DNA from: Candidatus Rhabdochlamydia sp. | Lineage (GTDB): Bacteria; Chlamydiota; Chlamydiia; Chlamydiales; Rhabdochlamydiaceae | Direction of reading: 5' to 3' | Assembly (NCBI GenBank): GCA_030044075.1 | Contig: JASHWM010000146.1 | Span: forward strand, 1 to 9,632 | DNA: 9,632 bases | Shown here: positions 6,013 to 9,632 of the stretch, piece by piece | How the letters are laid out: every line of letters starts with the position of its first letter | Numbering within the stretch: position 1 is the stretch's first letter | Position numbers and translations under genes: made by a program | The notes under the pieces: model-generated | What the model saw: the letters and a program-made list of their open reading frames with translations, nothing else | What the model was told of the DNA's origin: nothing | Database searches by the model: none

Positions 6013-7320
6013 TTATGACTTCTGTGGCCAGTACTTTTTTACAATATCTTGCTTTATTCCCACCTCATTGACCTCGAAGCATTCGGCTAACGTTTTCCAT
6101 CCAAGGTCGAGCGCTTCTTCAAGGGTGTAGTTGACTTCCAGGTTCATCATCCTGTCTTCAAAAAGATGGCTGTAGCGGAGGAGCTTCTCATCCCATCTGG
6201 ACAACTTAAAGCCCATGCTCTGGCGCTCTCTTGCTTTTTTAGATTCTGCATAAAGTCTGATCTGTGCATTGGCGATATCGCCATGGTCTTCCCTTGTCAC
6301 TTTTCCGATCACCTGCTGTTTTAACCTTGAAAGAGAACCAAACGGGTCGATCCTGCCTCCATGCAAATAAAACTGCCCTTCGGTAATATATCCCGTATTA
6401 TCGGGAACGGGATGTGTCACATCTCCCCCTGGCATCGTAGTGACAGACAGGATAGTGATCGATCCGCTGCCATCGATATCGACTGCTTTCTCGTAGCGGG
6501 ACGCAAGGTCGGAATACAGCGATCCAGGATAGCCCCGGTTCGAGGGGACCTGGTCCATTGTGATCATGATCTCTTTGATCGCATCAGCAAAAGCCGTCAT
6601 ATCGGTAAGAAGGACAAGGACATCCTTGTCCTGGACTGCAAACTTCTCTGCAGTCGCAAGGGCCATGTCAGGGACCAATAGACATTCCACAACAGGGTCT
6701 GTCGATTGGTGGATGAACATGATCGTCTTTTGGATCGAGCCCGCTGTTTCGGCGTTGTCGATAAAAGCCTGGTAATCATCAAAACGAAGGCCCATTCCTC
6801 CGATGATCACGACATCGGCATCCGTCTGGTTTGCGATCCTCATCAAAAGAGGGTTATAGGGTTCTCCCGCAATAGAAAAAATCGGGATCTTTTGGGATTT
6901 CACAAGGCAGTTGAACACATCGATCATGGGAATATTGGTGCGCACCTGGTCCCTTGGAATAATCCTCCTGACCGGATTGAACGAAGGCGCCCCAATGTCG
7001 AGAGGCTCGCCGAAGACAGCAGGCCCATGGTCAATGGGGTTGCCGCTTCCGCTAAAACGTCTACCGAGCAGCGATTCGCTATAGACTGCCTGCATCTGCC
7101 GGCCTAGGAAGGTCACTTTGTCATTTGTTGCAACGCCGCGGCTGTTCTCAAAAGCCTGCAACGTGATCATCTCATCCTCAATCCTGAGCACAGATGCAAG
7201 GACGACCTGTCCGTTCTGCTTGTGAATTTTGGCCATCTCCCCAAGAGAAACCCCTTTTGCATGCACAGTGAGAAGATTTCCTCTCATGTCTACAATTCTA
7301 TCATATACTTTCTTCATCAT
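6013..7320 (-). CDS. atpB: V-type ATP synthase subunit B (non-catalytic head subunit)
   Basis: This 435-residue subunit alternates with A in the hexameric head and completes the nucleotide sites at the A/B interfaces. The N-terminal beta-barrel spans about 1-75. The nucleotide-fold domain follows, with [16 protein letters not shown] at 82-97 and [13 protein letters not shown] at 112-124. As expected for a B subunit, the P-loop position reads SIAGEPYN (149-156) without GK-S/T, so it does not hydrolyse ATP itself. FGSLSRL (327-333) holds the probable arginine finger Arg332 that reaches into the A site. The helical C-terminal domain covers about 350-435. The start ATG shares a base with the atpA stop (TAATG), and a second ATG follows at once. 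AGGTG is better spaced for the second ATG, so the true start may be one codon later. Confidence 0.96.
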   Translation of the reverse strand: MMKKVYDRIVDMRGNLLTVHAKGVSLGEMAKIHKQNGQVVLASVLRIEDEMITLQAFENSRGVATNDKVTFLGRQMQAVYSESLLGRRFSGSGNPIDHGPAVFGEPLDIGAPSFNPVRRIIPRDQVRTNIPMIDVFNCLVKSQKIPIFSIAGEPYNPLLMRIANQTDADVVIIGGMGLRFDDYQAFIDNAETAGSIQKTIMFIHQSTDPVVECLLVPDMALATAEKFAVQDKDVLVLLTDMTAFADAIKEIMITMDQVPSNRGYPGSLYSDLASRYEKAVDIDGSGSITILSVTTMPGGDVTHPVPDNTGYITEGQFYLHGGRIDPFGSLSRLKQQVIGKVTREDHGDIANAQIRLYAESKKARERQSMGFKLSRWDEKLLRYSHLFEDRMMNLEVNYTLEEALDLGWKTLAECFEVNEVGIKQDIVKKYWPQKS

Positions 7321-9095
7321 TACACCTGTCGTTGGGCTTCTTTGGTTTGAGTCTTAAGCTTTGCAAAAAGCTCTTGGTAGCGCGGGGATTTATACGTAAT
7401 AAAGTTCAAGTTTTTGATCTGGGACTGCAGGTCCAGAAAATAGGACCTTGCCTCATCATGAGTTGTAAAAGAGAAGGAACCGCTCAGGATCTCGTAAATA
7501 AATCCAAAAAGATCGATCTGCCTTTCCAGGGGACAATAGGCATCCTCTTTGTCAAAGGCGTTCTGCTGGAGGTAGCAAAAATCATAGAGCTCTGCTTTGA
7601 GGTAAGTGACCATGTCCTTCATCAAGATCCCTTCCTCGCCGACGACCTCCATCCTTTTTCCGATCTCATCGCCGTCTTTTAATATCTTTGTGGCCATCTT
7701 GACCTTGTCGCCCCAGTTCGAAAGAGAGCTTTGGAGGAACTCCCCCACTTTGTCCAGGTACTTGGTCCAGGAGATGAGAGGGTCGACAGCGGGGTACCTC
7801 CTCGCATCGGACCTCTCTCTTGAAAGTCCATGGAAGGCGCCGACGACGGCAAGCGTCGCCTGCGTCACAGGCTCTTCGAAGTTACCGCCAGCAGGAGACA
7901 CTGTCCCGCCGATGGTCATAGAGCCTACTTTCCCATTTTTCAAGGCAACAAGGCCCGCCCTTCCATAAAATGAGGCAATGCGCGAGGCCAGGTAGGCGGG
8001 GAAAGCTTCTTCACCGGGGATCTCTTCCAAACGTCCCGACATCTCCCTCATCGCCTGCGCCCACCTCGAGGTCGAGTCGGCCAAAAGAAGGATATGAAGG
8101 CCCATCTGCCTGTAATATTCTGCGATCGTCGCCCCCATATAAATCGAAGCTTCCCTCGCTGCAACAGGCATCGAAGAAGTATTGCAGATGATGACCGTGC
8201 GGTTCATAAGGGGATCGGAGGTATGGTGGTCTGTGAGCTGCGGGAAAGTGCGGAGCACTTCGACAACTTCTCCTGCGCGCTCGCCGCAAGCTACGACAAC
8301 AACGATGTCGACAGAGGAATATTTTGAAAGGTGGTGCTGCATAACAGTCTTTCCGGCTCCAAAAGGACCTGGCGAACAGAAGGTCCCCCCTTTGAGTATG
8401 GGGAACTGCGTGTCCAGGACGCGAAGGCCCGTGTCCATCATCTCTGTAGGCTTGATCTTTTCGCCGACAAGGAGGGCAGACTTTACGGGCCACTTTTGGA
8501 CCATCGTAAAATGATGTTCATTTCCCTTTTCATCAACGCCTTTGGCCACGACGGTATCGATGTTATACGATCCGCGATCAATGACCCAAGTAAGGGTAAA
8601 CGTTCCAAAGCTTGAAAACGGGACCATGATCTGATGGTGGAACCTTCCTTCCATCGTAAACCCAAGATAGTCGCCCCGGCTGACGACAGAACCTACTTTG
8701 GCCGTTGGGTTATAGTCCCAATGCCTGGTGCGGTCCAAAGGAAAAAGATACACTCCCCTGGATAGAAAAAGGCCGGTGTTGTCAGCGACTTTTTCAAGCG
8801 GATTTTGAAGTCCGTCCAAAATGGAGGTCAACAGCCCCGGGCCCAGCTCCGCTTCTAGAAGGTATCCTTCAAAGTAAACCGGCGTCCCAAGCTTGATCCC
8901 CCTAGTATCCTCGAAAACCTGGACCTTGGCGGTATTTCCGTTAATTTCGATCACCTCCGCCTTCAGGTTGACTTCGCCCAGGTTGACCATGGCAACTTCT
9001 CCCTGCCTGATCGCTCCTTCGAACTCTACATAGAGCAGGTTTCCAAAAGCCCTGACTACCTTTCCCCTCGCCTTTTCTTTTTCCATAAGTGACAA
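7320..9095 (-). CDS. atpA: V-type ATP synthase subunit A (catalytic head subunit)
   Basis: The 591-residue product is the catalytic subunit that makes or hydrolyses ATP at the A/B interface. The beta-barrel covers 1-75 and the V/A-type non-homologous insert about 110-190. The P-loop GPFGAGKT is at 243-250 (Lys249), and CGERAGEV at 270-277 holds the probable catalytic Glu272. The Walker B region [10 protein letters not shown] is at 335-344, and [16 protein letters not shown] at 353-368 is a highly conserved catalytic-subunit block. The P-loop has Ala where eukaryotic A subunits have a redox-sensitive Cys. The likely start is a TTG at 9095, which has AAGGG at the right distance; an in-frame ATG at 9086 would remove three residues. 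It lies 21 bases after the C-like gene and overlaps atpB by one base. Length and motifs match the chlamydial subunit. Confidence 0.97.
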   Translation of the reverse strand: MSLMEKEKARGKVVRAFGNLLYVEFEGAIRQGEVAMVNLGEVNLKAEVIEINGNTAKVQVFEDTRGIKLGTPVYFEGYLLEAELGPGLLTSILDGLQNPLEKVADNTGLFLSRGVYLFPLDRTRHWDYNPTAKVGSVVSRGDYLGFTMEGRFHHQIMVPFSSFGTFTLTWVIDRGSYNIDTVVAKGVDEKGNEHHFTMVQKWPVKSALLVGEKIKPTEMMDTGLRVLDTQFPILKGGTFCSPGPFGAGKTVMQHHLSKYSSVDIVVVVACGERAGEVVEVLRTFPQLTDHHTSDPLMNRTVIICNTSSMPVAAREASIYMGATIAEYYRQMGLHILLLADSTSRWAQAMREMSGRLEEIPGEEAFPAYLASRIASFYGRAGLVALKNGKVGSMTIGGTVSPAGGNFEEPVTQATLAVVGAFHGLSRERSDARRYPAVDPLISWTKYLDKVGEFLQSSLSNWGDKVKMATKILKDGDEIGKRMEVVGEEGILMKDMVTYLKAELYDFCYLQQNAFDKEDAYCPLERQIDLFGFIYEILSGSFSFTTHDEARSYFLDLQSQIKNLNFITYKSPRYQELFAKLKTQTKEAQRQV

Positions 9096-9099
9096 TTTT

Positions 9100-9105
9100 T
9101 CCCTT
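9100..9105 (-). promoter_or_regulatory. atpA: Shine-Dalgarno site favouring a TTG start for atpA
   Basis: AAGGGA on the minus strand ends five bases (counted from its last G) before TTG (9093-9095), a normal distance. It lies 14 bases before the alternative ATG (9084-9086), which is too far. The TTG start also gives an N-terminus of about the length I recall for chlamydial AtpA. Confidence 0.6.
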
Positions 9106-9116
9106 AAATTTTCCTA

Positions 9117-9632
9117 TTACAAAGCGGTAAGATCCTGGTAAACAGTTTCCGCCTTCATCTTATTGAGCTCGCTGAAACGTTCTACAATCATAAGCTGCAT
9201 CATATATGCCAAAATCCAGTTGATTGAAAATAGAGGGGCTTCAACAAGCTCCTCTATTTTTGTAAAACGATACTCCTCGACCCTCTCAAAACGCTCAAGG
9301 GGGTTCCCCTTCGTTGCTGAGAAAATCTCTTTTATGTCCTGATACTCCATGGGAGGCTCATAGTTTTCCATATCTTTCTGGGCCAAAATCCCTGCAACGA
9401 TGCTATCAGAAAAATCCTCGAACTGCAGCTCTTGCATCACATCTCTTTTATATTCTTTGGCCCTTAATGCGGCGATGACGATGCGGGACTCTCTTTCAAA
9501 GGTCAGGAAACGTTTGACAAACCCTTTTTGATGGGGCGTCTCTTCAGAAAAATAAAGTGTGAAGACCTCTGAAAAATTTCTGATGATCTCTTCGTTTTTT
9601 TCATATTTTGTAAAAAAATCAAAAAAATAATC
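9117..9632 (-). CDS. V-type ATPase C-like subunit (DUF2764 family), 5'-truncated
   Basis: The frame is open from the right edge to a TAA at 9117-9119, giving 171 residues of the C-terminal part. A GTG (9440) and an ATG (9437) inside are internal codons, not starts, because family sequence continues upstream of them. Recognisable pieces are GFVKRFLTFERESRI followed by IAALRAKEYKRD, and near the end NWILAYMMQLMIVERF. These fit the DUF2764 proteins found between atpE and atpA in chlamydiae and spirochaetes. The protein is all-helical and acidic. From position and fold type it probably does the job of subunit C/d, the socket joining the D shaft to the K ring; that role is inference. Full family length is around 270 residues as I recall, so roughly the first 100 are missing. 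A second stop (TAG) directly follows the TAA. Confidence 0.85.
   Translation of the reverse strand, partial: DYFFDFFTKYEKNEEIIRNFSEVFTLYFSEETPHQKGFVKRFLTFERESRIVIAALRAKEYKRDVMQELQFEDFSDSIVAGILAQKDMENYEPPMEYQDIKEIFSATKGNPLERFERVEEYRFTKIEELVEAPLFSINWILAYMMQLMIVERFSELNKMKAETVYQDLTAL

Noticed and set aside
7970..8665. Several ORFs on both strands in other frames of atpA
   Set aside because: They are Arg/Ser/Pro-rich translations typical of off-frame reading in a moderately GC-rich gene. The AtpA frame covers the region with intact catalytic motifs.
9117..9440. A complete 107-residue protein starting at GTG 9440
   Set aside because: The same frame stays open to the right edge and carries conserved DUF2764 sequence upstream of 9440, so the GTG is internal and the gene is truncated by the window.

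Overview
This window looks like chromosomal DNA from a member of the Chlamydiota, most likely one outside the classical Chlamydiaceae. The main evidence is the V-type ATPase operon. It has the gene order (C-like/DUF2764)-A-B-D-I-K, and the proteins read very close to chlamydial AtpA/B/D/I/K as I remember them. Examples are the AtpK segment around HAVMSR with the SSQSIYGF motif, the AtpD N-terminal helix, and the AtpA P-loop region GPFGAGKT followed by QHHLSKY. Spirochaetes share the gene order, so the phylum call rests on sequence resemblance recalled from memory, not on a search. I do not name a genus.

Layout from left to right. (1) 1-839, minus strand: the N-terminal 280 residues of a charged, partly coiled-coil protein of unknown function that runs off the left edge. 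It has no stop codon inside the window and is easy to overlook. (2) 840-1148: a divergent intergenic region that is extraordinarily AT-rich (37 G/C among the 300 bases 841-1140). It carries a good extended -10 promoter reading left and a weaker promoter reading right. (3) 1149-1484, plus strand: a small orphan protein of 111 residues. (4) 1504-1537: a strong bidirectional terminator between the convergent orphan gene and fumC, with a second hairpin at the fumC stop codon. (5) 1568-2947, minus strand: fumC, a class II fumarase. Its Shine-Dalgarno sequence lies partly inside a hairpin. (6) 3034-9632, minus strand: the V-ATPase operon, transcribed right to left as C-like subunit (5'-truncated), atpA, atpB, atpD, atpI and atpK. 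Gaps are very short or the genes overlap (TAATG between atpA and atpB, ATGA between atpD and atpI). The operon ends in a hairpin terminator just after atpK.

The operon encodes the catalytic and non-catalytic head subunits (A, B), the central rotor shaft (D), a probable rotor-socket protein (C-like), the membrane stator (I) and the ion-carrying ring (K). Upstream subunit E, if present, lies outside the window. No subunit F gene occurs at any junction that is visible. AtpK keeps the residues that bind sodium in the Enterococcus hirae K ring, which suggests a Na+-coupled enzyme. FumC feeds the same energy metabolism through the TCA cycle and may receive some readthrough from the atp operon.

The central and right part is an ordinary, well-conserved energy-metabolism block. 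The least explained material is on the left: two unrecognised genes back to back across a 12% GC control region. I saw no tRNA, rRNA, CRISPR array, transposase or phage gene.
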